Part shown: positions 14,503 through 23,011 of the stretch, piece after piece
How the letters are laid out: each line of letters opens with the position of its first letter
Position numbering within the stretch: the first letter of the stretch is position 1
Origin: Pelodictyon luteolum
GTDB taxonomy: Bacteria; Bacteroidota; Chlorobiia; Chlorobiales; Chlorobiaceae
Length of the DNA stretch: 64,000 bases
Assembly: GCA_020721225.1 (NCBI GenBank)
Contig: DYNE01000005.1
Span: 1-64,000, forward strand
Direction of reading: 5' to 3'
The notes under the pieces: generated by a model
Databases searched by the model: none
Told to the model about the DNA's origin: nothing
Seen by the model: only the letters and a program-made list of their open reading frames with translations
Translations under genes and position numbers: made by a program

Positions 14503-14557
14503 CCATAAAACAGAAAACCCTGCATGAACGGGTCATGCAGGGTTTTCTGTTTTATGG
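14503..14557. terminator. Strong terminator with 25-bp stem after sucC
   Basis: A perfect 25-bp inverted repeat (14503-14527 pairing with 14533-14557) with a 5-nt loop, containing CAGAAAACCCTGCATGA and its complement. It starts 14 nt after the sucC stop codon. T-rich stretches within both arms make it usable on either strand. Confidence 0.9.
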
Positions 14558-14570
14558 AAAACTTCCGGGT

Positions 14571-14632
14571 AATTCCAATTCTGTTTCAATAACGCGTTTA
14601 TAATCCAGGGCGGGAAGATTGTGGGCCGGGGG
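14571..14632 (-). repeat. Conserved AT-rich module E, copy 1
   Basis: On the minus strand this reads with TGGATTATAAACGCG and TTATTGAAACAGAATTGGAA, matching 20811-20882 and 56121-56202. It has an internal gap of about 20 nt relative to them. As at the other two sites, it borders a hairpin array and keeps the same polarity with respect to that array. Confidence 0.75.
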
Positions 14633-14663
14633 CAGTTGATGGTGAGCTGGCTGGCTTGATGGC

Positions 14664-14887
14664 GGGAGATGAGAAGTATCGTTCGCTCTGCGAACGGGAG
14701 TATCTCTCGCTGACGCATTGAGGGAGTATCATTCGCTACGCGAATGGGAGTATCGCTTCGCGGGATAAGAATTTCTCTTTCTTCAACTCCTCACTCCCGG
14801 GCGGCGAGCCGCCCGATATTCCCGCAATGCGAAGCGCGCGATACTCCTGCGGCAAAGCCGCAATACTCCCGCGAAGCGATACTCCTT
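14664..14887. repeat. REP-like hairpin arrays, locus B
   Basis: Two groups in opposite orientation, 14664-14767 and about 14797-14887. GGGAGTAT spacers separate hairpins CGTTCGCTCTGCGAACG, CATTCGCTACGCGAATG and CGCTTCGCG in the first group. In the second, ATACTCC spacers separate TGCGGCAAAGCCGCA, GGGCGGCGAGCCGCCC and similar palindromes. The stems differ from unit to unit while pairing is kept. Confidence 0.85.
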
Positions 14888-14916
14888 TCCACACGGTATT
14901 CTTCCATAAAAAAAAA

Positions 14917-14947
14917 CAGCGAAGAGCCCTACTCACGCTCTTCGCTG
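14917..14947 (-). terminator. Terminator of the 46-residue gene
   Basis: CAGCGAAGAGC and GCTCTTCGCTG form an 11-bp stem with a 9-nt loop. On the minus strand the hairpin is followed by nine T. It lies 25 nt after the stop of the small gene at 14972-15112, which supports that gene being expressed. Confidence 0.85.
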
Positions 14948-14971
14948 TACCAATCAGTAATCAGACAGATT

Positions 14972-15112
14972 TTAATCTTCCATCTCGTCTCCTGTTATCA
15001 GTTCATCGTCATAACATACATAACTCGTCGTATCATGAAAACCTGACTGACTACCGACAGCATCCAACACAACACATAACCCAAGGGTGAAAACACAAAA
15101 CCACTTTTTCAT
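14972..15112 (-). CDS. Small secreted peptide or lipoprotein, unknown
   Basis: A 46-residue product starting MKKWFCVFTLGLCVVLDAVG, which looks like a signal peptide (two Lys, then a hydrophobic stretch). An acidic tail ending ITGDEMED follows. There is no good lipobox. GAGAG lies 1-5 nt before the ATG, and a strong terminator follows the stop. An upstream in-frame start at 15154 would bury the signal peptide and is unlikely. Family unknown. Confidence 0.45.
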   Translation of the reverse strand: MKKWFCVFTLGLCVVLDAVGSQSGFHDTTSYVCYDDELITGDEMED

Positions 15113-15193
15113 GCTCTCATCAGATAGGACGGCATCCTTCAGGATTCCTTGCACAAAAAATTTATTTTTTTTTAAAAAAAATCGTACCCCATG

Positions 15194-17167
15194 CTATTCG
15201 TAGCGCAAGGCTTCAACCGGATTGAGTTCCGACGCTTTTCTGGCCGGCCAGAGACCGAAAAAAAGGCCGGTGATGACAGAAAATACCGTAGCGAGCACGA
15301 TAGAGAATATCGAGGTTTTCACCGCCCATCCGGCAAATAACGAGAGCAACAGCGATACTCCGATACCGGTCATGATTCCTATAACTCCTCCGCTGATGGT
15401 CAAACCGACGGACTCCACGAGAAACTGCAGCATGATATCGTTTTTTCTTGCGCCGATGGCTTTTCTGAGACCGATTTCGCGGGTACGCTCGGTTACCGAA
15501 ACGAGCATGATGTTCATGATGCCGATGCCTCCGACCAGAAGGGATATTGCCGCAATCGAACCGAGCAGCATGCTCATGGTCTCAGTAGTGCTGGTGAGCA
15601 TTTTCTGAATTTCGGTCATGTCGCGGATGTTGAAGGTGTCGTCGTCGGCATGCAACCGGTGACGTTTGCGGATCAACTCGCTGATTGTGTTTTTTGTCCG
15701 CTCGATGTCTGAGGCCTGCCTTGCTTCAACAAAGATGCCGCTGAGGTAATCCTTGCCGAGTACCCGGTACATGGCGGTCGTGAGGGGAATGATCACGGTA
15801 TCATCCTCGTCCCTGGGACCGGAAAACCCTTTTACCGGAGCGATGCCGATAACCTTGAAATTAATTCTGTTGATTTTGATTGTCCGTCCGATCGGATTGC
15901 CGGTTCCGAAAAGCTCCTTGGCGACCGTTACGCCTATAATGGCGACCTTTTCGCGCTTCTGCAGCTCCTCACGGCTGAACCACCGCCCGATTGTCGGTAT
16001 GGCTGAACGCATGACGCCGTAATCATAGCCCGCCCCTTCAAGGTTGGTGCTCCAGTTTTTGTTTTCATAAACAGCCTGGCCGCTTCCGCTTACCACTCCT
16101 GTAGCATTTTTTACCAGTGAACCGAGAGATGCGATAGCCTCGACGTCTTTGACGGTAAAACGGGTAACCGCTCCTGCACCGACTGCAGCACCCCTGATTT
16201 TCGCCGACCCTCCCCTGATGGAGAGCAGGTTCGAACCCATGGATTTGAGCTGTTGCTGCATGGCGGCTTTGGCTCCTTCGCCGAGCGCCATCATGGCGAT
16301 CACCGAGGCTACACCGACAAGAATTCCGAGAACCGAAAGAAGCGAGCGCACCTTGTTGGAAAGAATCGACTGAAACGCCTGAGCCATGAACCCGGTGAAA
16401 CGCCCGGACTGCAGCAGGGTCCGCCTGCCCCCTGCATGCAGGTCGAAGCGGGGATTTTCGGCAGGAACGGAGCTGCGTTCAGGACCTTCTCTGCGTTCGT
16501 CGGCAACAATAGCCCCATCTCGCATGGTAATCACTCTTTGGGCATAAGCCGCGATGTCGATCTCGTGAGTAACCATGATGATGGTTTTCCCCTGCTCATG
16601 AAGCCCTTTGAGTATTTTCATGATCTCGTACGAATTTGTCGTATCGAGGTTTCCTGTCGGCTCATCGGCAAAAATGATCAGCGGATCACGAACAAGAGCC
16701 CTGGCTATGGCGACCCGCTGCTGTTCTCCTCCGGAAAGCTGGTTCGGCGTGTGATCGATCCTTTTTTCAAGCCCCACAAGAGCAAGGCGCCTGGCCGCCT
16801 CCTGACGGAAATCTCCTTTGAGGCCGCTGTATATGTGCGGCAGCCGGACATTGTCCACGATGGTCATCCGCCGGAGCAGATGGAACTGCTGAAAGACAAA
16901 GCCGGCGACATTATTGCGCAAGCCTGCCTGTTCGTCTTCGGAGAGCGTATTGACGTTATTGCCGAGAATCCTGTATTCTCCCTTGTCGGGGTTGTCGAGC
17001 AGACCGAGAATATGAAGCAGCGACGATTTTCCCGAACCCGAAGCCCCCATTATCGCAATGAATTCTCCCTGCTCAACCTTAAGCGACACGCCTCTCAGGG
17101 CATGTACCGTGCTTTCGCCGATGCGGTATGTCCGGTGGACATCAAGAAGTTCAAGTATGGGTCTCAT
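15194..17167 (-). CDS. macB: MacB-type ABC transporter, fused ATPase and permease
   Basis: Inner-membrane mechanotransmission ABC protein that works with a periplasmic adaptor and TolC to expel substrates from the periplasm. The 657 residues hold an N-terminal ATPase (Walker [10 protein letters not shown] near residue 42, signature [15 protein letters not shown] near 144, Walker [13 protein letters not shown]). After a linker come one TM at about 275-300, the large periplasmic MacB_PCD domain and three C-terminal TMs (FtsX fold, with [16 protein letters not shown]). Its ATG overlaps the adaptor stop by 4 nt. Substrate is not predictable (macrolide, peptide, siderophore or lipid are all known for the family). 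Confidence 0.92.
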   Translation of the reverse strand: MRPILELLDVHRTYRIGESTVHALRGVSLKVEQGEFIAIMGASGSGKSSLLHILGLLDNPDKGEYRILGNNVNTLSEDEQAGLRNNVAGFVFQQFHLLRRMTIVDNVRLPHIYSGLKGDFRQEAARRLALVGLEKRIDHTPNQLSGGEQQRVAIARALVRDPLIIFADEPTGNLDTTNSYEIMKILKGLHEQGKTIIMVTHEIDIAAYAQRVITMRDGAIVADERREGPERSSVPAENPRFDLHAGGRRTLLQSGRFTGFMAQAFQSILSNKVRSLLSVLGILVGVASVIAMMALGEGAKAAMQQQLKSMGSNLLSIRGGSAKIRGAAVGAGAVTRFTVKDVEAIASLGSLVKNATGVVSGSGQAVYENKNWSTNLEGAGYDYGVMRSAIPTIGRWFSREELQKREKVAIIGVTVAKELFGTGNPIGRTIKINRINFKVIGIAPVKGFSGPRDEDDTVIIPLTTAMYRVLGKDYLSGIFVEARQASDIERTKNTISELIRKRHRLHADDDTFNIRDMTEIQKMLTSTTETMSMLLGSIAAISLLVGGIGIMNIMLVSVTERTREIGLRKAIGARKNDIMLQFLVESVGLTISGGVIGIMTGIGVSLLLSLFAGWAVKTSIFSIVLATVFSVITGLFFGLWPARKASELNPVEALRYE

Positions 17168-18132
17168 GGTTTTCTTCTGTTCCGCTGAGGCATAAAGGGG
17201 TTTGAACCTCCGTTGTTTTCCGGAAGGGCAAACGATGTATCCTGAACCAGCACGACATCGTTCACCCTGAGGCCGTGAAGTATCTCGATATTGGTGTCAT
17301 CCTGCATGCCGGTTTCAACCGTTTTATAGATCACGCCGTCTTTAGCGGCGAGGCTTTTCTGCCGCACCACGGTTTTGCCTTTTCTGCTCTGAAGAGCGCT
17401 TGATGGCAGAAGCAGCGCATTGTTTTTTTCACTGACGATAATATCGATATTGGCGCTCATGCCTGAACGAAAAACATCAGGAATGGTTTCGGGAATCACA
17501 TCGACATAGTAAATGTTCACGTTATTCTGTAAATGAGACTCGTAATAAATATGTTCGACTATACCTTTCACCTTGATTTCAGGGTAGGCGTCAAGCCCGA
17601 TCACCGCGTTTTGTCCGATTTTTACGCGTCCGATATCGGTTTCGTCGACGTAAGCCTTGACGATAAGCCGGTCAGAGAGTACGAACAACGAGTCGCTGGT
17701 GGTTACCGTCTGGCCGGGCTCGATGCTTCGTACAATGACCTGTCCATTGATCGGAGCGATGACGGAGGTTTCGCGATAAACGTTTTTCCAGTAGGAAAGC
17801 TCTTTGTCTCCCTGCAGTTTTGCCGCGTCAAGAAGCGCAGCACGCTCGGTCGAACTGAGCAGGGCAAGTACCTGCCCTTTGCGAACAAGCTGCCCTTCGT
17901 CAACATGAATCTCCTCGATCCTTCCTGAGATGGAGGACTGTATTTTAAGGCGATTGCGCGGTTCGACAACTCCCGTCGTCGAGACTCCGGATCTGATATA
18001 GCCTTTTTCGACACGGATTTCCGTAAAATCCCGTTTTTCCGGCCCTCCGCCACGAAAGAGAAAAAATACGACAACGCCTGTAACGAGAAGTACCGCCGCT
18101 CCTCCGAAAACCATCTTACTTCTGCTGATCAT
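17164..18132 (-). CDS. macA: Efflux periplasmic adaptor (membrane fusion protein, MacA-like)
   Basis: The 322-residue HlyD/MacA family protein links MacB to the TolC-like channel. A single N-terminal TM (about residues 6-24) anchors it. The lipoyl halves ([20 protein letters not shown] and [17 protein letters not shown]) flank a short helical hairpin, and beta-barrel and membrane-proximal domains follow. The start ATG at 18132 is chosen because GGAGG lies just upstream; it overlaps the end of the TolC gene by 17 nt. The coiled coil is short compared with E. coli MacA. Confidence 0.88.
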   Translation of the reverse strand: MISRSKMVFGGAAVLLVTGVVVFFLFRGGGPEKRDFTEIRVEKGYIRSGVSTTGVVEPRNRLKIQSSISGRIEEIHVDEGQLVRKGQVLALLSSTERAALLDAAKLQGDKELSYWKNVYRETSVIAPINGQVIVRSIEPGQTVTTSDSLFVLSDRLIVKAYVDETDIGRVKIGQNAVIGLDAYPEIKVKGIVEHIYYESHLQNNVNIYYVDVIPETIPDVFRSGMSANIDIIVSEKNNALLLPSSALQSRKGKTVVRQKSLAAKDGVIYKTVETGMQDDTNIEILHGLRVNDVVLVQDTSFALPENNGGSNPFMPQRNRRKP

Positions 18133-19411
18133 CGAGCCCTCCACCTTTTGCCTTAACCCATTGAGCCTCGGCAATCAAGAGATCTGCTCCGGCATTGAGA
18201 AATTCCTTTTTTGCACTCACAAGATTGTCTTCGATAATGACCCAGTCGTCGAAGGAGATAAGACCGTTCGAATACTGGGCATTGGCAATTGTTGCCCGCT
18301 CAACGGCCGCATCGAGAAATTTTTTCCGCACAGCGACATACTGACGGGCATCCAGATAATTCTTCCAGCTCTCTTCAAGCATATCGAACACCTGAAGATA
18401 GCCGCTTTTCTCTTCGGCATTCTGCTGGCTGACAACCGCCATGGCCCGCGCAACTTTGGCTCGACCAGTGCCGCCGCCGTATATCGGCAGCGAGAACTCG
18501 ACTCCGGCATTCCAGTCGACTTCGTCGGGAGGCAGGCTGTCAAAAGAACTTCTGCCGATAGATGAGGTCAGGTAAAGTTCGGGAGAGAACGCCCCTTTTG
18601 CCGCTTCGAGATCGTAACGGGCGGATTGTCGCCTGGCTTCGAGCTGCTGTACCAGCGGACTCTCCCTGGCAAGGAGAGCAAGATTGGGCTTTATAGTGGA
18701 GAGATCTTCAGCGGCGAACGAACCCTTTACCCTGATAGGGCTGCGCAGATCGCGCCCGAGAGCCGAAGCGAGTATGGACTGGGCAAGTACAAGCCCCCTT
18801 TCGGCCCGTGAAACTTCAAACTCCGACTCGCCAAGATCCGCCTCGGCCTTGCGAAGCGAACCAATATGCTCCCTTCCGGCCTGATAACGAAGGCCGATAA
18901 GCCGGAAGTTCTTTCTTCTGCGTTCTGCGATCTCCCGTGAAAGGCCAACCAGTTCCTCGGCTTTAAGCAGATCAGTAAATGCAGAACGGAGAACGAAACG
19001 TACATCGGCGGAAACCGCGCTGTAATTGTGGCCGGCCGCCTTTTCAGCTTCTTTGTAAGCGGCGATCTGTCTGGATGTTTTCCTGCCGTCATACAGCAGT
19101 TGCTTTGCGCTCAACGACCAGGAAAATGCCGAGGAGAAGCCGATGTTATGTTCGGTAGTGCCGCTCTGCGCAGCATTCAAACCGGCGCTGAGCTGAGGAA
19201 GCAGCTGACCTCCGGTGATGCGGCTGTCGGCTTCGGCCTGCTGCATTGCGGCCAGAGCCGAATAGAGATCGGGATGGGCTTTTCTGGCTTCGGCTACGCA
19301 CTGCGGCCAGGTCAGCACCTCGACCGCCTGGAGCGACCTCGGAACAGTAAAAAAAAGCAGTGTCAACAGCGAAAATATGCCGACCCTGACAGCGAAAAAA
19401 ATTCTGTGCAT
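18116..19411 (-). CDS. TolC family outer-membrane efflux protein
   Basis: First gene of the tripartite efflux operon (TolC-like, adaptor, MacB). About 431 residues from MHRIFFAVRVGIFSLLTLLFF, a signal peptide cleaved near LQA-VEV. It has two OEP repeats of long helices and beta strands (LTWPQCVAEARKAHPDLYSA starts repeat 1; a second LPIYGGGTGRAKVA segment lies near residue 320). The start is uncertain: an ATG at 19456 would add 15 residues, and neither has a clear ribosome site. The upstream 208 nt is GC-rich and may form structure. Confidence 0.88.
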   Translation of the reverse strand: MHRIFFAVRVGIFSLLTLLFFTVPRSLQAVEVLTWPQCVAEARKAHPDLYSALAAMQQAEADSRITGGQLLPQLSAGLNAAQSGTTEHNIGFSSAFSWSLSAKQLLYDGRKTSRQIAAYKEAEKAAGHNYSAVSADVRFVLRSAFTDLLKAEELVGLSREIAERRRKNFRLIGLRYQAGREHIGSLRKAEADLGESEFEVSRAERGLVLAQSILASALGRDLRSPIRVKGSFAAEDLSTIKPNLALLARESPLVQQLEARRQSARYDLEAAKGAFSPELYLTSSIGRSSFDSLPPDEVDWNAGVEFSLPIYGGGTGRAKVARAMAVVSQQNAEEKSGYLQVFDMLEESWKNYLDARQYVAVRKKFLDAAVERATIANAQYSNGLISFDDWVIIEDNLVSAKKEFLNAGADLLIAEAQWVKAKGGGLDDQQK

Positions 19412-19619
19412 AACAATTCGTATTTCGTCGATCGGTTGTCTCCGGAGGCTTTTCATCTTATGACGGCAACTCATGAAAATTCTTGCACTCACGCCTGCCT
19501 GCCTGCCCCTTGAAAAACAATATTGCCCGCCGGTTGGAGCACCACCCCGACGCGGCCTCACATTGGCGACTTTGCTGCCTCACGGCCGAAACCTTGTGCC
19601 TAAGTCCCGCAGGGTGGCC
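19412..19619 (-). other. GC-rich leader upstream of the efflux operon
   Basis: A 208-nt spacer between the small membrane protein gene and tolC, in the direction of the operon. On the minus strand it contains GC-rich blocks with local self-complementarity (for example GGCCACCCTGCGGG, GGTTTCGGCC, CCGGCGGG) and three tandem GGCA units. I do not recognise a known riboswitch class. It could be a structured leader or a decayed repeat element. Confidence 0.3.
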
Positions 19620-19985
19620 TTACCGGTAAGCGCCGTAAATGAACATCATGAGATCGATAAACCAGACGATTTCAATGACAAGAACAAGCGCGTGATAACA
19701 TCCAGGACGCTTCGGAGAGTAAACGGCAAGGCCTGCGCCGAAAAGCACCCATACAGAAACGCCTGCCAGCACGGCTGCGCTGATGAGCGGTTTCCGCTCT
19801 TCAGGAAGTGGCAACGGAGCCTGCAAGCCTATCGAAGGAAGAAGCGCCGCCAGCATATCGAGCAACACGGCAGCAGACATGACCAGACGGGAAGAGAGTT
19901 CCCCATCCGTTCTGAAAGAACGGGCGGAACCAGCTAAAAACAAGCTGTAAGCTACGATAACGAGCAGTTCCGACGGTCTTGTCAT
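19620..19985 (-). CDS. Small integral membrane protein, unknown
   Basis: A 121-residue hydrophobic protein with about four predicted membrane segments (residues ~7-20, 34-52, 68-88, 97-118) and short polar loops. AAAAGGGGA upstream of the ATG at 19985 is a good ribosome site. It is on the strand of the efflux operon, 208 nt ahead of it. No family recognised. Confidence 0.6.
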   Translation of the reverse strand: MTRPSELLVIVAYSLFLAGSARSFRTDGELSSRLVMSAAVLLDMLAALLPSIGLQAPLPLPEERKPLISAAVLAGVSVWVLFGAGLAVYSPKRPGCYHALVLVIEIVWFIDLMMFIYGAYR

Positions 19986-20140
19986 AAGTCCCCTTTTTCG
20001 GGTGGAAACGTGTCGTTACAGGAAATGGCGAAAAGATCGATACAGGTAACCACTTCCAACATATAATTCCATTTCCAATACAACTATGCTGTTATATTGT
20101 CAGCGACAATCCTGAAACTCCTTCCCATTAACCAGTACAA

Positions 20141-20227
20141 AAGGAGTATCGCTTCGCGGGAGTATCGGTCGGGTACGCCCGGGATTATCATTCGCTCCGC
20201 GAATGGGAGCATTGCGCGCCGCGCGGC
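20141..20227. repeat. REP-like hairpin array, locus C left part
   Basis: GGAGTATCGCTTCGCGGGAG, then GTCGGGTACGCCCGG, then TCATTCGCTCCGCGAATGGG, then GCGCGCCGCGC: consecutive short hairpins with GGGAG(T)AT-like spacers, as in loci A, B and D. Confidence 0.8.
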
Positions 20228-20330
20228 ATAAAATTATGTTTTTTTTCAACTCCAGCCTCTTCAAACCTGACCCGTAACACTCCGCACGTTCTTCCGATCT
20301 CCACTCAGTACTCAGCCCCTCCCATCTTCA

Positions 20331-20770
20331 ACCGCGAAGCGATACTCCAGCAATGCGAAGCGAGCTATACTCCGCAATGCGACAGCGAGCATACTCCCGT
20401 TCGTCCCGCGAACGATACTCCTCATCTCCAGCTACCAGCTACCGACTACTGGCTACCGACTACCGACTTCCCGCCCACCGCTCACCGCCCACGGCCCACA
20501 ATCATCCCCCCTCTTCTACCGCGAAGCAAAGCGAGCATACTCCCGTTCGCCCCGCGAAACGATACTCCTCATCTCCAGCTACCAGCTACCGGCTACCGGC
20601 TACTGAATACCGACTTCCGGCCTACCGCCCACGGCCCACAATCTTCCCCCCTCTTCTACCGCGAAGCGATACTCCAGCAATGCGAAGAGAGCTATACTCC
20701 GCGATGCGACAGCAAGCATACTACCGTTCGTCCCGCGAACGATACTCCTCATCTCCGACTACCGGCTACT
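20331..20770. repeat. Tandem composite repeat, locus C main part
   Basis: About two and a half copies of a unit of roughly 140-190 nt. Each unit has hairpin blocks (GCGAAGCGATACTCC, CGTTCGTCCCGCGAACG), then CTCATCTCC, then a run of CTACC(G/A)G(C/A)CTA-like decamers, then a C-rich block (CCCGCCCACCGCTCACCGCC). Units begin near 20331, 20516 and 20654. The open frame through it codes for low-complexity Arg/Ser/Tyr repeats and is not a gene. The whole 19986-21048 spacer contains no supported CDS. Confidence 0.85.
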
Positions 20771-20810
20771 GAATACCGACTTCCCGCCTACCGCTCACCG
20801 CCCACAATCC

Positions 20811-20882
20811 CCATCTTCCCATTCCCTCATCGCCTGGTTCCGGATTATAATTGTATTCTTGAAATAGAATCGGAATAACACA
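20811..20882 (+). repeat. Conserved AT-rich module E, copy 2
   Basis: Contains CATCGCCTGGTTCCGGATTA, then TAATTGTATTCTTGAAATAG, then AATCGGAATAACAC. It matches 56121-56202 over about 65 nt with scattered changes and 14571-14632 in part. It follows the locus C array immediately. Confidence 0.8.
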
Positions 20883-21048
20883 TGCACATCAATAGCTTGC
20901 CGCGAGTATGCCCCCGGCCTGTCCTGACGGCTTTTTTCCTCCCCATGTTCGAAAAGCATGGCCGATGCATGAAATATCGTATCTTCACCATCATACCGAC
21001 TATCATGACCATGTATCCATAACGATTGCAAAATAGACCTTTTCCTGT

Positions 21049-23001
21049 ATGTTTGAAGCCCGAAATCTCTCCCTCAGCGTTGGCACCAAGGAACTGCTCG
21101 CCGATTCTTCATTCCGTATCGGCGACCGCGACCGCGTTTCACTGGTCGGCATGAACGGAACCGGCAAGTCAACCCTGCTGAAACTTATCAGCGGCACATC
21201 GTCCGAAAGCACGATCGTAACCGAGGGACAGTTTCTGAAATCGGCAGATACCAGCATCGGTTACCTGCCCCAGGAGATTTCCTTCGACGACGATCTGGAA
21301 AAAACCGCTCTGCAGTATGCCATGCATGCCAATATCCGTCTGTTCGAGCTTTCGGAAACCATTGCAAAACTTGAACACGAGCTTGCGCTGCCCGATCAGG
21401 ATCATGCGGGCGAAGCCTACCACAAACTGATCGAACGGTTCACCGACGCCATGCACGATTTCGATCATCACGGCGGCTATACCATGCGCGCCCAGGCGGA
21501 AAAAATGCTTTCGGGCCTCGGATTCAGCGAAGCTGATTTTCACAAGAAAGTGAAGGCGTTTTCGGGAGGGTGGCAGATGCGCCTCCTCATTACCCGTCTT
21601 CTCCTTCAGAACCCTACCCTGCTCCTGCTCGACGAACCGACGAACCATCTCGACATCGATTCGCTTCGCTGGCTCGAGAACTATCTGCAGAACTATGAAC
21701 ACAGCTGCATTATCGTTTCGCACGACCGCTTCTTCCTCGACAAGCTGACAACGAGAACCCTTGAAATCGCCTTTCAGCGCATCGAGGAGTACAAGGGAAA
21801 CTACTCGTATTACGAGAAGGAAAAAGCGGCACGCTACGAGCTTATGATGAGCCGATACGCAAATGACTTGAAGAAAGCCGCCGAACTCAAGGCGTTCGTC
21901 GATCGCTTCCGATACAAGGCCACCAAGGCACGACAGGCGCAGAGCCGTCTCCGCCAGCTTGAAAAACTCGAACAGGGGCTCCAGGCTCCGGAAGAGGATC
22001 TCTCGCAGATATCCTTCAGGTTTCCCAAAGCAAATCTTTCGGGCCGCGAGGTCATGCGACTCGAGGGTATCGGCAAAACCTACACTTTGCCTGACGGAAC
22101 TCCAAAGCAGGTGCTCAGCAAGATCAATCTCGAGGTACTCCGAGGCGACCGTATCGCCATAGTCGGATCGAACGGTGCGGGAAAAACCACGTTCTGTAAA
22201 ATCCTTGCGGGAGAAATCGATTTTGAAGGAAAGCTTTCGACCGGACACAATGTCAGCCTGAACTATTTCGCCCAGCATCAAACCGAAAATCTCGATACGG
22301 AAAAAACCGTTTACAAGGAGATGCTCGACGCCGCTCCGACGTCGGAAGCCCAGAAAAAAATACGGGACATCCTCGGCTGTTTTCTTTTCAGCGGTTCTGC
22401 AGTCGAAAAAAAAATCGGGGTGCTGTCGGGAGGTGAAAAATCACGAGTCGCCCTGGCCCGTATCCTTCTTCAGGCATCGAACCTGCTGATCATGGATGAA
22501 CCGACCAACCACCTCGACATGCGCTCGAAAGAGATGCTGATCGATGCGCTTGAAAACTATGACGGGACCCTGCTGCTGGTCAGCCATGACCGATACTTCC
22601 TTGACAGTCTGGTCAACAAGGTCATTGAAATAAAGAACGGCGGATTGCAGCTCTACCATGGGACCTACGCCGAATATCTTGAAAAGGCCGAAAAAACCCT
22701 TGAGGAGGAGAGAGTGCTGGAAAGTGCCCGACAGAAGGCCGAAATCGCAGCAGCAAAAATCAGTAAAGTACCTCAGGCAAAACCCGCACCGGCCCCTAAA
22801 AAAAACCATCGAAAAATCGAGTCGATCGAAAAAAGCATTCAGGCTCTCGAACAGCGGAAGGAGAACCTGGAAGCCGTCATGGCTTCTGAAGAGTTTTATA
22901 AACAGTCACCGGAAACGACGAAAAAAACGCTTGACGAGTACCATACTCTCGGTACCGAACTCGACCGGCTATTTGCAGAGTGGGAAAAAGCAACTTCCTG
23001 A
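21049..23001 (+). CDS. ABC-F family ATPase (Uup/YfmR-like)
   Basis: Soluble tandem-ATPase protein without membrane domains; ABC-F proteins act on ribosomes (translation factors or antibiotic protection). The 650 residues hold domain 1 (Walker [10 protein letters not shown] near 37, signature [10 protein letters not shown], Walker [12 protein letters not shown]), a linker with the basic arm helix (residues ~250-310) and domain 2 (GSNGAGKTT near 382, [27 protein letters not shown]). A C-terminal charged coiled coil (~590-650) resembles the Uup DNA/RNA-binding tail. It is monocistronic, downstream of the repeat region. Confidence 0.93.
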   Translation: MFEARNLSLSVGTKELLADSSFRIGDRDRVSLVGMNGTGKSTLLKLISGTSSESTIVTEGQFLKSADTSIGYLPQEISFDDDLEKTALQYAMHANIRLFELSETIAKLEHELALPDQDHAGEAYHKLIERFTDAMHDFDHHGGYTMRAQAEKMLSGLGFSEADFHKKVKAFSGGWQMRLLITRLLLQNPTLLLLDEPTNHLDIDSLRWLENYLQNYEHSCIIVSHDRFFLDKLTTRTLEIAFQRIEEYKGNYSYYEKEKAARYELMMSRYANDLKKAAELKAFVDRFRYKATKARQAQSRLRQLEKLEQGLQAPEEDLSQISFRFPKANLSGREVMRLEGIGKTYTLPDGTPKQVLSKINLEVLRGDRIAIVGSNGAGKTTFCKILAGEIDFEGKLSTGHNVSLNYFAQHQTENLDTEKTVYKEMLDAAPTSEAQKKIRDILGCFLFSGSAVEKKIGVLSGGEKSRVALARILLQASNLLIMDEPTNHLDMRSKEMLIDALENYDGTLLLVSHDRYFLDSLVNKVIEIKNGGLQLYHGTYAEYLEKAEKTLEEERVLESARQKAEIAAAKISKVPQAKPAPAPKKNHRKIESIEKSIQALEQRKENLEAVMASEEFYKQSPETTKKTLDEYHTLGTELDRLFAEWEKATS

Positions 23002-23011
23002 AAAAGAAGCA

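Noticed and set aside
20353-20772. 139-codon plus-strand open frame rich in Ser, Arg and Tyr
   Set aside because: Encoded entirely by the tandem repeat array; repeated low-complexity peptide without start signals.
20141-20810. Possible CRISPR array
   Set aside because: Repeats are palindromic with irregular spacing and varied stems. There are no constant 28-37 nt repeats with unique spacers, and no cas genes nearby.
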